Below are positions 49,302 to 61,800 of a DNA stretch of 64,000 nucleotides, piece after piece. The notes beneath the pieces were generated by a model. That model ran no database searches. It was not told the DNA's origin and was given only the letters and a program-made list of their open reading frames with translations. A program made the position numbers and the translations under genes. This DNA is from Mercurialis annua (lineage: Eukaryota; Streptophyta; Magnoliopsida; Malpighiales; Euphorbiaceae). The stretch spans positions 22,271,501 through 22,335,500 of the forward strand of contig NC_065577.1 of NCBI RefSeq assembly GCF_937616625.2, written 5' to 3'. Within the stretch, counting starts at the first letter, position 1; every line of letters starts with the position of its first letter.

Positions 49302-52300
49302 ACCGTGTCAGCAAGTATTAAAGCTTTACGATTGAATGCATGTATTAATAATCATGGACTTAGGAATTATTAATTGGCATGTAATTTATAATTCCGAGGG
49401 CTTAGGTCTTGTTTGCAAAAACGAAGAAACGGTATTGTGACATTAATTACATTTGATTAAATTCTGTCTAGGAGATTGGTACTTAAGTGGTCCGCTCGTG
49501 ACCCTCCAATCTATCCTGGGAATTTTTCTAATGTGATTATTTAACACAATACGTGACTCGCTTGTGCATTATGTTGTCGTCAACAAAACATGCGTAACAA
49601 ATAATAGTTTGCTCATTCTTTTGTGGCTAAAGAATGAGACCTAGGACGTCCATGATCATACATGTATGATTGCATGATTCATTTTAGCTTTAATATGTAT
49701 GAGATGCATGCTAAAATGTGTTGTGGGCTTAGTGAGACCGGAATAACTTAAAACCCTAAGAAATCTTCCTAAAAGTAAAAGGATTAAGTTTATATTGATT
49801 AATCATTAAATTGATTTATCAATGGCTCTCCATTGGAGCAATAAACTAACACGCTTTGAGTTATCATCTTGTCGGCTATGGATACATAGGGGTGAGATGA
49901 TATCGTCAAGAGATGTTGTCGAGTTTATTATTAAGCATGCGATGTTGCGGGTGTAGTCGATATAATATACGGCGAGAAAGGCAATTAGGCGTACCTAAGT
50001 CGTATATTATTCAAATCGATACATCTTAGTTGATTCAATGGGTTAAACTTAACTAATGTGGAAACCCAAGAATAGCATTAAGTACTTGAGGGTGAAAGCA
50101 TTAGGAGCCGGAAATGATTGAACCTCATATGAGATATGATGAACAAGTAGTTGTTCACTTATATATCATTTTGATCCCAAGAATAGCATTAAGTACTTGA
50201 GGGAAAGATAAATGAGTATAAGAATTCAATCACCCGCTTGAATCTTTTTCCAACAATGATTCACGTTTCCTATTTTGGAAGTTTAGGATTCGAAAAAGAT
50301 AGTGGGAGGCCATTTTGATAAAGACCAAATCATTATGGTTTAAATATACAAAATAACACGAATATTAATTAGAGATCTTTGCTATCTAAGGGATAATAAG
50401 ATTAAATAGAATTCTTTAAAGTGACAATCACGATAGTAATCCGCTAGTGGTTTAAAATCATTTTTGTTTGATTAAGATATTTAGATGCCTCTAAGGCTAT
50501 TGCGAAAAAGAAATGCACATCGGTTAACAAAGAAAAATGTTTTCATTTGTTAAGATGTAGGACAATATAAGTCATTGCCGGAAATATTTGGAATATTTGA
50601 AAGGCGGTTCGGTCAATAAAAGAAAGTGTTTCTTTTGTCAAACCGAAAGACATTGAAATGGAAATTGCATTAAGTATTGTGAATACTTAAAGGGCAATGA
50701 CTGGAGGAACAACTCCATCAAGAACATGTGTCTATCTCATGTTCCAATGTCAATTGCTCATTTAAAAGTTTGGGTATTGAATACCGATGCTCATTCTCAC
50801 ATTTGTTTATCTTTTATGGATTTAGTAAAAGTGAGAAAGAAAGGAAAAAGATGAAGTAATCTTAAATCTCGGGAATGACGCAAGCGTTGTGACAAGAGCT
50901 ATAGGTTCAACTTCAATTTTCTTAAATAAACATAAGTTGTACTTAAACAAGATTTTTGTACTTACCCAATATACATAGGAATATCATGTCCGAATTTGTA
51001 TGACAAATTTGGTAGTTGATTTTCTATTAACAAAGGATGTTTGTAGTATTATGTTTGATAATACGGAGTTGGGTATGGATGTACAAAATGTTCTTTATGA
51101 CTTGAATAAAGATGTTTAATGCAAAAGATGTTTTGAAAATTAATACCATAAGTTATCAAACTTTTAAACAACTTTGGTACTTATGATTAGGGCATATTGC
51201 AAAAGATAGACATAACAAGTCAGATAGGATGGGAATCTTGAGCAATCAAGATTTTGCATCGCTTCCGATTTGTGAGTCGTATCTTAAAGGCAAAATGACC
51301 TGGTCATTCTTTGTGGGACAAAGTGGTAGAGCCAAAGCCGTTTAAGAGATCATACATAGTGATGTATATGGTACGTTTAAAGAAACGGACCAAGGTAGAT
51401 ACTTATACTTCATTTTCTACATCGATGATTTATCACGATATAGTTTAGTTTGTCTTATGAAGAACAAACATGAAGATTTTGAAATGTTCAAATGACTTCA
51501 AGAATGAAGTAGAAAACCAAATTGGAAAAGGTATTAATACTTTACGATGTGATCGAAAAGGGAAGAATACTTGAGTACATAATTTGGTATGTTCCTAAAA
51601 GGAATGTGGTATTATTTTTCAACTTACTCTTTGGAAACACCATGGTTGAATGGTGCGTCTGTCAAGAAGGACGTATCGTACATTGTGGGAAATGATACGA
51701 TCAATAATGAGCTATATACTGACTTATCCATCTCGTTATAGGGTCAAGCACTTCTTACCGCAAATAAAATTCTAAATTAAATTCCAACTAAATTTGCACC
51801 ATAGATACCATATGAGATATGGTATGGAATCAAGTCTTAAGGATGTTAATATTTGAGGGTGTTCGGAACATATCATGTAACTGATATCCGATAAGTTTGG
51901 AATCAAAATCAATCATGGAAAGATTATGTTGGATATCCTAAAGACAGTTTAGGATATTGTTTCTATATTCGAACCGAACAAACAATCGTTGTTTATCGGT
52001 GGTAGTCTTTCTTAATAAAGCGTTTATTCAAGAGGGACGCTAAGAAAGGAATATAGAATTAGATGAGGAGTCATCTAGTTACCAACAAAATAATGAATCA
52101 ATGAAGATTGATCAAACCCACTAAAAGCCGGAGTTAGTAAAAGATGTATCTACATTAACAACTCGAAGATTAAGTAGAGTATCCCGTCCACTGGAGAGAG
52201 ATGGTTTTCCCACATGATAAACAAGAGTTGTTTAGTCATGGAGAAAAAGATCAAATGTTGATCCCTCTACTTATTTGGAAACTATGTATGATATAGATTT

Positions 52301-53858
52301 TAAAAAAAAATGGTTTGAAGCAATAAAATCTGAAATGGATTCCATTTATAGTAACCAAATTTTGGGAGCTAGTCGATCCATCCGAAGGTATTATACCGAT
52401 AAGGATTAAATGGATCTTCATGTGTAAAATTTGTAGTAATGGAAAGGTGGCGACCTTTAAAGCTAGGCTTGTTGCAAAAGATTTTTGCTAGAGGCAAGAA
52501 GTTGTATTGTGAATACACTTTCTCGCTGGTAGCCATGCTTAAGTCCATCCAGATTCTTCTTGCCATAGCTACATATGTAGATTCTATGGTTGGACGTGTT
52601 GATGTAAGAACCATATTCCTTAATAGTTAAATTAAGGAGTATATCTATATGGAACAAGCTAAGGATTTTGAATCCGAAGAAGGTTCCGAGGCGTGTAAGC
52701 TAAAATGATCCCTAGTGGATGGAAACAAATCTTCGAGATTCGTCGTCTTGATAAAGCCGTAAGGAGTTACGAATTTATTAAAAACGATGATAAACCCAAT
52801 GTTTACAAGAAGGTTAGTGGGAGCAGACTCACTTTCATGATCTTGTATGTAGATAACTTATTACTAATAAATAATAATATCGGAATGTTAACTTTTGTAA
52901 AACTTTGGTTTATCTAATACGTACTCCATCAAAGACCTCGGAGAGGTAGCCTAAATTCTCAATATTAGACTCTATAGAGATAGATCTAAGAGAATAATTG
53001 GTTTCTCCTAAAGGCTCTTCTTAGAAAAGATATTGAAGTAGTTCAATATGGAAGTTCTAAGAGAGGATTGATACTAGTTAGGCATAAAATACTTCTTTGA
53101 ATAGGAATGTCTTCTGAGACTTCTGAAGAAAGAAATAATCTAGCAAAGATACCATAAGCTTCGGCAATTGGTAGTGTGAGGTATGTGTTGCCACATACAA
53201 AGCTAGAAATTGTCTATGCGGTTAGTGGGACTAATCGGTTTTAATCCAATCTATGTTGAGAACATTAGATGGATGTTAAAGGTATCTTTAAGTACTTTTA
53301 TAGAACTAAAGATATGGTATTAACAAATGGAGAACGAGATTTTTAAGTAGACCGTTTTACAGATTTTGATTAATAATCAGATATGGATAATAGAGAGTCT
53401 ATCTCCAGATTCATATTTATCTATAATGAAGGAGTAGTGAGCTAGAAGTGTTATAAGCAAGAATAAACTCCATATTCCATTATAGAAGCCGAGTATATTA
53501 TGGCATGAGATGTTGTAATAGAAGGTGTTTGGATAAAATAGTTCTTAATAGAACCAAGTACGGTTTCTTCCATTAAGTCGACAGTTCCTCTTTTCTGCGA
53601 CCACAATGGTGCTACTGCCATAGCAAAGGAAACTGGGTCTCACAACTTATCCGAACATAAGGAAAGGCATTATCATATTATCTAAAGAAATTGTTGGAAA
53701 GAGAAAATTGTTTCTCCAAAAGATAGTATCAGCCGATAACACGGCTGACCCACTGACAAAGCCCATGACTTAGAGTCATTAAGGTTTACATGACATAGAG
53801 TCATTAAGATTTACATCTTGTAAAGATGGGGCTTAGATATAGTTGCCAATGGCACTAG
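49302..53858 (+). pseudogene. Copia 1 gag-pol remnant
   Basis: Recognisable in order but in several frames with many stops. A CCHC zinc knuckle lies at 50627-50668 (C-FF-C, then H and C, with TGA at codon ten), with a more decayed copy about 95 bp upstream. Pre-integrase and integrase lie at about 51190-51560 (ICESYLKGKM; IHSDVYGTF at 51352; YIDDLSRYS). Reverse transcriptase lies at about 52310-52920 (FKARLVAKD; SLVAMLKSIQILLAIATY), with the catalytic box changed to YVDN at 52846-52857 instead of YVDD. RNase H and the pol end lie at about 53450-53770 (CDHNGATAIAKETGSHNLSE; DNTADPLTKPM). A complete protease was not found. None of it can be translated as a working polyprotein. Confidence 0.85.
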
Positions 53859-53859
53859 T

Positions 53860-53872
53860 GCAAGTGGGAGAT
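53860..53872 (+). other. Polypurine tract of copia 1
   Basis: CAAGTGGGAGAT, directly upstream of the 3' LTR start TGTTAGTAG. It primes plus-strand synthesis and is intact although the coding region is not. Confidence 0.7.
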
Positions 53873-55897
53873 TGTTAGTAGTATGTGCCCTAGGGCCATT
53901 TGATCATGTATATTTATAGAACTAATCCCAATGGCAAAGATATATATGTTCTAATTGAACTAAGTGTCTCATCAACTAAGTGTTCATTTATTACATATTG
54001 TCCTTATCACATTGTGATAGAATCTATTCTTAAGGTGTTAAGAATATGAGTTACAGATTTTATTATACATGTGATCTAAATAACAGTTCATGATCGATGG
54101 GGTCCTACGAATAAGGGCATCGTATTATCCCGGAAAGATTGTCACCTCTGTTTATTCTCCTGATTAGTAAGGAGTTACTAATTATAGGAAGTAGTGAGTC
54201 TCATACTACTTGATGGAGATCAGGATAAACATGTGGACACTCAAGATGTTGAGTGGGTCGAACAAGTGACGCTAGATGACTTATACATGGTATTTCATCA
54301 AAGTCAATTTAATGTCATCTAGTTCATAATTGTACATATGTTCTTTGACTTGCGGTGACACTATCTTGTATATAGGTGATTAGAGTTTGATACTCCTTAT
54401 CCCTAGATCTTTCATGAGCTAGGGTCGCGGGATGTGTTGGCTCTAGTTAGTTGTATATAGAGATAGGGGTTTAACCAAGAGAGGATTTATCACTCCGGAT
54501 GAACGGAGAAAAGATTCTATGCTATCTCAAATTGTTCTTGATGGATGATAAAACCTGCGCGGGTGTATATGACTTACTTAGAAAGTTGTTTCTAGTGGAA
54601 GTCATATTTATCAAGAATAAGAACTGAGATGAGGTCATATGATTAAGACAAACAGTGTTTGACTTAACCGTGACACTAGTCGAGATCGGAATCTTAGATG
54701 AAGGGAATTTTGAGTGTACGGTAATTATGAACATTGGTTCATAAAGAATGCATCGAAACATTCATATCTATTTGGGGGTCGTGATATGTTGCTAGACGTC
54801 ACTCACGATCTACGAGAATTAATAATTAATGGGATTTAATTATTTAATATAAGAAAGGCGTTTCTTATGACTCTCGTTGCCATATAGATGTGAACCTAGT
54901 TAGTCGCACACAATAGGTTGTGCAACCGATTGAGTTTACGAGAGATCGATTTCATATAGATACTAGCATATCTCGGAAATTAATCTAAGATGAAAAACAA
55001 GTATAAATTAGGGACTAATTTGTAAGAGTTATAAATTAGTAGGCACCTAATTGTATTTTAACCAAGTTAATGTGATGATGTCATGTGATGATGTCACGAT
55101 GATGTCATATGATGATGTCACGTGATGATGTCATGTGATGATGTCACGATGATGTCATGTGATGATGTCACGATGATGTCATGTGATGATGTCACGATGA
55201 TGTCATGTGATGATGTCATGTATGTCTCTGTGTGTGACACCTAGCATCCAACGTGTCAGAAGGTGGCAACACCTATGCTTGATGTATGACACCTAGCATG
55301 TGATGTGTCAGATGGTGGTAACACCTATGCTTGGTGTGTGACACCTAGCATGTGAGGTGTCGAATGGTGGCAACACCTTTGCTTGGTGTGTGACACCTAG
55401 CATGTGAGGTGTTGCATTCTTAAGCAAAGCTCTACCCTATAAATAGAGGTTGTCTTTGCTCATTTAATACACAACTCACATCTCACTACAAAGTTGTAGA
55501 GAGAGAAAGCACTTGAAGGAGTTCAAGTAGTCATCAATCACGGGAAAAACTTGGCGACGTTTTTCATACATCCGAGCAAGGTAGTGATCGCGGCGAGAGT
55601 TTGAGCTTAGGGCTGCTCGGCAAGAGGAACTCTTGCAGGATTACTTCAAGGCGAGGATTCAATCGGACGCATACTCGTGTGGACGAGCTTGAGGTCGCCG
55701 TACTTTCGGGACTACAAGAATCGTTGGAGAATCGACATAGGTATTCTTCTTACGATTCCTAGATGCGTGCTTTAATTAATAAATGATACGACGATCCATT
55801 TGTTGTTGATATGATCAACTTTAGGATCCGGATTGTTGGAATTTCGATTTTGAATTGAAATATACGATTCGGACCCGCGCCTCCCGCTGCGCCAACA
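53873..55897 (+). repeat. Copia element 1, 3' LTR (2025 bp)
   Basis: Nearly identical to the 5' LTR. Differences noted by eye include GGAAAAG/GGCAAAG, TTACGTATTG/TTACATATTG, TACGATAATT/TACGGTAATT, two in CACACAATAGGGTG/CGCACAATAGGTTG, GATGTGTGAC/GATGTATGAC and CTTATGATTCC/CTTACGATTCC, plus the minisatellite length. It ends GCGCCAACA, followed by the target duplication AATAG. Confidence 0.95.
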
Positions 55898-56137
55898 AAT
55901 AGATGTTTGTATGTCAGTTTATATTAAATTGTTTTCTGTAAACATAACTTTAACGTTTAAAAGTTATTAATGTTATACGCTTGCCGCGTTATTAATGACA
56001 CGTATTTATGTCTGTCATGCATGAAGTTTTTGATTTGCGAAAAAAATTGTTTTACGTTTGAGGCTTGCTACGGGTTTCGGAGCAACCATTCCCATTCCGT
56101 AGCGCCGGTCTCGCCCCATGAGATTTGGGTCGTGACA
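55898..56137 (+). mobile_element. Chromovirus 3' LTR, second part
   Basis: Begins with the right copy of the copia target duplication AATAG, continues the LTR broken at 47050, and ends TTTGGGTCGTGACA. Satellite A begins with the next base (GTTACGAAACAAATCC), so the right end of this chromovirus is a direct insertion boundary in satellite A. GTTAC (56138-56142) is the probable right target copy. Confidence 0.85.
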
Positions 56138-58468
56138 GTTACGAAACAAATCCAAACGTTTCGCCTTTTTAGCAATTTAAGCCAAACATTTTCAAACATT
56201 ACGAAAAAAAATATGTTTTACCTTTTTAGCGATTTAAGCCAAAGGTTTACAAACGATACAAAACATAACCAAACGTTCAAAACATTACAAAACAAATCTA
56301 AACGTTTACGAATGTTACAAAACAATACCAAACGTTTCCCCATTTTAGCGATATAAGCCAAACGTTTGTAAATGTTACGAATCAAAAACAAAAGTTTGTA
56401 AACGTTACGAAACAAATGCAAAGGTTTCACATTTTTAATGATTTAAGTAGAACGTTTAAAATGTTAAGAAACAAATCCAAACGTTTTACCTTTTTAGTGA
56501 TTAAAGCCAAACATTTACAAACGTTATGCCTAATGTTTACGAACATTACGAAACATATCCAAACGTATCCCCTTATTAGCGATTGAAGCCAAACGTTTAC
56601 ACACGTTACAAAACAAATCCAAATGTTTCACATTTTTAGCAATTTAAACCAAACGTTTACAAACGTTACGAAACAAAAACCAAGCATTTCACCATTTTAG
56701 CAATTTAAGCCAAATGTTTACAAACGTAACGAAACAAATCCAAGCATTTCACCTTTTACCAGTTTAAGCCAAACATTTACAAATGTTACGAAACAAATCC
56801 AAGCGTTTCACCTTTTTAGCAATTTAAGCCAATGTTTACAAACGTTACGAAACAAATCCAAGAGTTTCACATGTTTAGCAATTTAAGCCAAACATTTAGA
56901 AATTTTACGAAAAAAATCCAAACGTTTCCCCTTTTTAGCGATTTAAGCCAAACGTTTACAGAGGTTAGGAAACAAATGCAATTGTTTCACCATTTTAGCA
57001 ATTTAAGCCAAACGTTTACAAACGTTACGAAACAAATCCAAGCGTTTCACCTTTTTAGCAATTTAATCCAAAAGTTTACAAATGTTACGAAACAAATCCA
57101 AGTGTTTCACCTTGCTAGCAATTGAAGCCAAACGTTTACAAATGCTACGAAACAAATCTGAGCGTTTCACCTTTTTAGCGATTTAAGGCGAGCGTTTACA
57201 AACGTTACAAAACAAAACCAATTGTTTCACCTTTTTAGCGATTTTAGCCAAACATTTACAAACGTTACGAAAAAAATTCAAATGTTTACCCATTTTAGCG
57301 ATTTAAGCCAAACCTTTAAAACTTTACGGAACAAATCCAAACGTTGCACCTTTTTAGCGATTTAAGCCAAACATTTACCAACATTACGAAACAAATCCAA
57401 ACGTTTCACAGTTTTAGCAATTTAGGCCAAATGTTTACAAACGTTATGAAACAAATCAAGCGTTTCACCTTTTGACAATTTAAGCCAAATGTTTACAAAC
57501 GTATCGAAACAAATCCAAGCGTTTCACCTTTTTGACAATTTAAGCCAAATATTTACAAACGATACGAAACAAATCGAAGCGTTTCACCTTTTTAGCAATT
57601 TTAACCAAACGTTTACAAACGTTACGAAACAAATACAAACAATTAGCAATTTTAAACCAAATGTTTACAAACGGTACGAATAACGGTACGAAACAAATCC
57701 AAACGCTTCACCTTTTTAGCGATTTAAGCCAAACGTTTAGAAATGCTACGAAACAAATCCAAACGTTTCCCCTTTTTAGCAATTTAATCCAGACGTTTAC
57801 AAACGTTACGAAACAAATCCAAGCGTTCCTCCTTTTTAGAAATTTAAGCCAAATGTTTACAACGGCTACGAAACAAATCCAAACGTTTCAACTTTTTAGC
57901 GATTTAAGCCAAACGTTTACAAAAGATACGAAACTAATAAAAATGTTTCACCTTTTTAGCGATTTAAGCCAAACATTTACCAACGTTATGAAATAAATCC
58001 AAAAGTTTAACCTTTTTAGCGATTTAAGCCAAACGTTTACAAACGTTACGAAATAAATCCCAACGTTTCACCTTTTCAGCAATTTAAGCCAAACGTTTAC
58101 AAACGTTACGAAACAAATCCAAGCGTTTTCCTTTTTAGCAATTTAAGCCAAACGTTTACAAACGTTACGAAACAAATCAAATCGTTTCACCTTATTAGCA
58201 ATTTAAGCAAAACGTTTACAAACGTTCCTAAACAAATCCAAGCGTTTCACCTTTTTAGCAATTTAAGCGAAACGTTTAAAAACGTTACAAAACAAATCCA
58301 AGAGTTTCACCTTTTTAGCAATTTAAGCCAAACGTATACAAACTTTGAGAAACAAATCTAAGAGTTTCACCTTTTTAGAAATTTAAGCCAAACGTTTATA
58401 AATGTTACGAAACAAATCCAAGTGTTTCACCTTTTTAGCGATTAAAGCCAAACGTTTACAAACGTTAC
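56138..58468 (+). repeat. Satellite A array, middle block (60-bp monomer)
   Basis: Nearly forty monomers, with an exact 60-bp register over long stretches (for example 57661-58440). Between about 56270 and 56420, and near 56530, there are 30-bp short units that lack the TTTCACCTTTTTAGC...AAGCC half, as if lost by exchange between the two AAACGTTT copies in a monomer. Because 60 is divisible by three, frames of 60-130 codons stay open with a 20-residue periodicity; these are not genes. The block ends at GTTAC, the target site of copia element 2. Confidence 0.95.
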
Positions 58469-58681
58469 CGTTAAAGTATATTTGGAATGTGGATATATTA
58501 GAATCAATTAGTCTATTAATTAGTAGCTAAATTATAGGCTAATTGATTATGATTGATTGTGATTGATTATTTCCTAGAGTAGGATTTCCTTCCTAGAATA
58601 GAGATTCTATACTTGTATAAATAGCCTTGTAATTGTTGAACATAATACACAACAACTTATTCTCTATCTCTGTTTATAACA
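58469..58681 (+). repeat. Copia element 2, 5' LTR (213 bp)
   Basis: Starts CGTTAAAGTATA (the expected TG start has changed to CG) and ends CTGTTTATAACA. A TATA box TATAAATA lies at 58616-58623. Compared with the 3' LTR, changes are seen at the first base, in TATTTGG/TATTCGG, in AGTCTATT/AGTATATT and in GAACATA/GAAGATA. Confidence 0.93.
58616..58623 (+). promoter_or_regulatory. TATA box of copia 2 LTR
   Basis: TATAAATA in the context CTTGTATAAATAGCC, about 65 bp before the LTR end. It is also present at 62325-62332 in the 3' LTR. Confidence 0.6.
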
Positions 58682-58693
58682 TGGTATCAGAGC
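58682..58693 (+). other. Primer binding site of copia 2
   Basis: TGGTATCAGAGC immediately follows the LTR end and matches the initiator-tRNA-Met site exactly over these bases. Confidence 0.9.
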
Positions 58694-58809
58694 ATTACTC
58701 TAAAGAATAGGATTTTTTTTCTTCTGCCTAAAGAAGTAGTGTAGTAGTATTTGCAGCAGTGTTGTGTTACTGCCTAACGAAGCAGTCAGTTGCAACTTTG
58801 GTGGAAATT

Positions 58810-61800
58810 ATGACGGAAAATAAAATTGTGATTTGTCACTACTGTCATAGAGCGGGTCATATGAAGCGAGATTGCAAGAAGTTGCAGGCTAAGAGATCTC
58901 AGTTATTCCGTATTGCATCTAGGGTTAAAACTTCTGTAAAAACGGTTAATATTTCTGCAGATGAGTATGCCAGGCTCATTCAATCTAGTTCAGTAAATGA
59001 CGTTGCTGAATCAGGTAAATCTAGTACATGTCTTGTTTCTTCATCTTCAAAATGGGTCATTGATTCAGGTGCTACAGATCATATGACAGGTAATCCTAGT
59101 TTGTTCTCTAAATTTCAGTCAAATCAGTCTAGCTCTTCTGTTACTTTAGCAGATGGGTCGCAATCTTGTGTTGTTGGTTCTGGAACTATAAAACCCACGT
59201 CATCATTACCTTTGTCATCTGTTCTTAGTTTACCTCAATTATCTTTCAATTTGATGTCTGTTAGTAAACTTACTCGTACTTTGAATTGTTCTGTCACTTT
59301 CTTTCCCGATTATTGTTTGTTTCAGGATCTTATGACGAAGAAGATTATTGGTAAGGGACATGAATCCGGAGGCCTCTACATACTTGATCCAGAAATACCA
59401 AAATCTATAGCTTGCACTGGAATTGTAACTCCTTTTGAAGCACATTGTCGGTTTGGTCACCCTTCTCTTCCTTTATTAAAGAAACTTTTTCCTCAATTTT
59501 CTAGCATGTCATCTCTAGATTGTGAGTCTTGTCAGTTTGCAAAACATCATCGTCTTAGTTCTAGTCCAAGAATCAATAAACGAGCTAGTGCACCTTTTGA
59601 GTTAGTACACTCTCATGTTTGGGGTCCTTGTCCAGTTACAGCTAAAACTGTATTCAGATACTTTGTTACTTTTGTGGATGATTACTCTAGAACGACATGG
59701 TTATACTTGATGAAAAATCGTTTAGAATTATTTTCTAATTTTACTAATTTCCGTGCTGAAATCCAAACTCAATTTAGTAAGCCTGTGCAAATTTTAAGAA
59801 GTGATAATGCTAAAGAGTATTTGTCAAACACCTTTCAAAATTATATGGTGAATCATGGTATTCTTCACCAAACTTCTTGTGTGGACACACCATCCCAAAA
59901 TGGTGTTGCTAAAAGAAAAAATAGACATCTTCTTGAAACTGCTAGAGCTTTGTTATTTCAAATGCAGGTTTCTAAATATTTTTGGTCTGATGCTGTTTCT
60001 ACAGCTTGTTTTCTAATCAATAGAATGCCTTCCACGGTACTATCTGGTGAGACTCCTTATCAAGTTCTCTTTCCTAATAAAACTTTGTTTTCTATTGAAC
60101 CTATGATATTTGGTTGTACTTGTTTTGTTAGAGATGTCCGTCCTCAGATAACGAAACTTGATCCAAAATCTTTAAAGTGTATTTTCCTTGGATATTCTCG
60201 TGTTCAAAAAGGATATAGGTGCTATAGTCCTACTCTTAGCAGGTACCTTGTATCAGCTGATGTCACCTTCTTGGAAAATGTTCCATTTTCTTATCTTCAG
60301 GTCCTACTAGTCAGGGGGAGGAGGACGATCTGCTAATATATACTGTTACATCACGCTCTGTACCTCCTCCTCGTGCTCCGGCTAAGCCTCCAATAATTCA
60401 AACATATTCTCGTCGAACACAACCGTCTAATCATGTAACTACACCTACTTCAGATCCTCCAGTTCCATGTCCTGAACCAGCATCTTCGTCATCGGATCCA
60501 CCTCCGAGCGATGATCTTCCCATTGCTCTTCGTAAAGGTAAGCGTACTTGTACTTATCCTGTGTCTTCTTTTGTTTCGTATGACCATTTGTCGTCATCAT
60601 CTTGTTCTTTTATTGCGTCTCTTGATTCTGTTTCTGTTCCTAAGTCTGTAAAAGAGGCTTTATCCCATGCTGGATGGCGTAAAGCTATGATTGAGGAGAT
60701 GAATGCTTTGGATACTAATGGTACCTGGACCTTAGTTGATTTACCTGCAGGGAAACGAACTATTGGATGTAAATGGGTCTTTTCTGTTAAAGTTAATCCT
60801 GATGGCTCTGTTGCTAGGTTAAAAGCTCGCCTTATTGCTAATGGTTATGCTCAGACATATGGAGTGGATTACTTTGAAACCTTTTCTCCTGTTGCTAAGC
60901 TTACTTCTGTGAGGCTATTTATTTCAATGGCGGATACTCATCATTGGCCTTTACATCAATTAGATATCAAGAATGCATTTCTTCACGGAGACCTTCAGGA
61001 GGAAGTCTATATGGAGCAACCACCTGGTTTTATTGCTCAGGGGGAGTATGGGAAAGTATGTCATCTTCGCAAATCCTTATATGGCTTGAAACAGAGTCAT
61101 CGTGCTTGGTTTGGCAAGTTCAGTGATGCTATTGAGAAGTTTGGGATGAAGAAGAGTAAATCTGATCACTCTGTTTTCTATAAACAATCTAATTGTGGCA
61201 TTATACTATTAGTTGTGTATGTGGATGATATTGTAATCACTGGCAGCGATTCCATTGGAATTTCATCTCTCAAGTCTTTTCTGCATACATAGTTTCATAC
61301 TAAAGATTTGGGAGTGTTGAAATATTTCTTGGGAGTCGAAGTGATCAGAAGCAAGAAAGGTATCTTCTTATCTCAGAGGAAGTATGTGCTTGACTTATTA
61401 TCTGAAACAGGAAAATTGGGAGCTAAGCCATGTAGTGCTCCAATGATTCCTGGTCTGCAACTTACGAAAGATGGAGAACTATTTGAAGATCCAGAGAGAT
61501 ATAGACGATTGGTGGGTAAACTAAATTATCTTACTGTGACTCGTCCGGACATTGCTTATTCAGTCAGTGTAGTCAGTCAGTATATGGCATCTCCTACTAT
61601 TGATCATTGGAAGGCAGTAGAGACGATTTTGTGCTATCTAAAAGGGGCACCTGGTTGTGGAATCTTGCATGGTGATCATGGTCACATTAGGATTGAATGT
61701 TTTTCGGATGCTGATTGGGCTGGATCGAAAGAAGATCGAAGATCCACCACAGGATATTGTGTTTTTGTTGGAGGTAATTTGATTTTTCGGAAAAGCAAGA

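Larger units (their letters stand above)
47051..55897 (+). mobile_element. Complete but coding-dead Ty1/copia element (8.85 kb)
   Basis: Both LTRs (47051-49064 and 53873-55897), a primer binding site, a degraded gag-pol interior and a polypurine tract are present in order. The insertion has a perfect 5-bp target duplication AATAG (47046-47050 and 55898-55902) and lies inside the chromovirus 3' LTR. LTRs differ by about seven substitutions plus a length change in a minisatellite over 2 kb, so insertion is recent. Yet the interior is riddled with stops and frame changes, with no frame over about 80 codons. It therefore probably moved using proteins from a related active copy. Confidence 0.95.

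Noticed and set aside
57661..57996. Open frames in satellite A with a 20-residue repeat (KQIQTFHLFSNLSQTFTN)
   Set aside because: They follow from the 60-bp period being divisible by three. Start points are random and frames are broken by ordinary monomer variation.
59239..59460. Minus-strand frames over copia 2 pol (also 61682-61942 and the plus frame at 60944-61126)
   Set aside because: They are shadows of the retrotransposon coding sequence.
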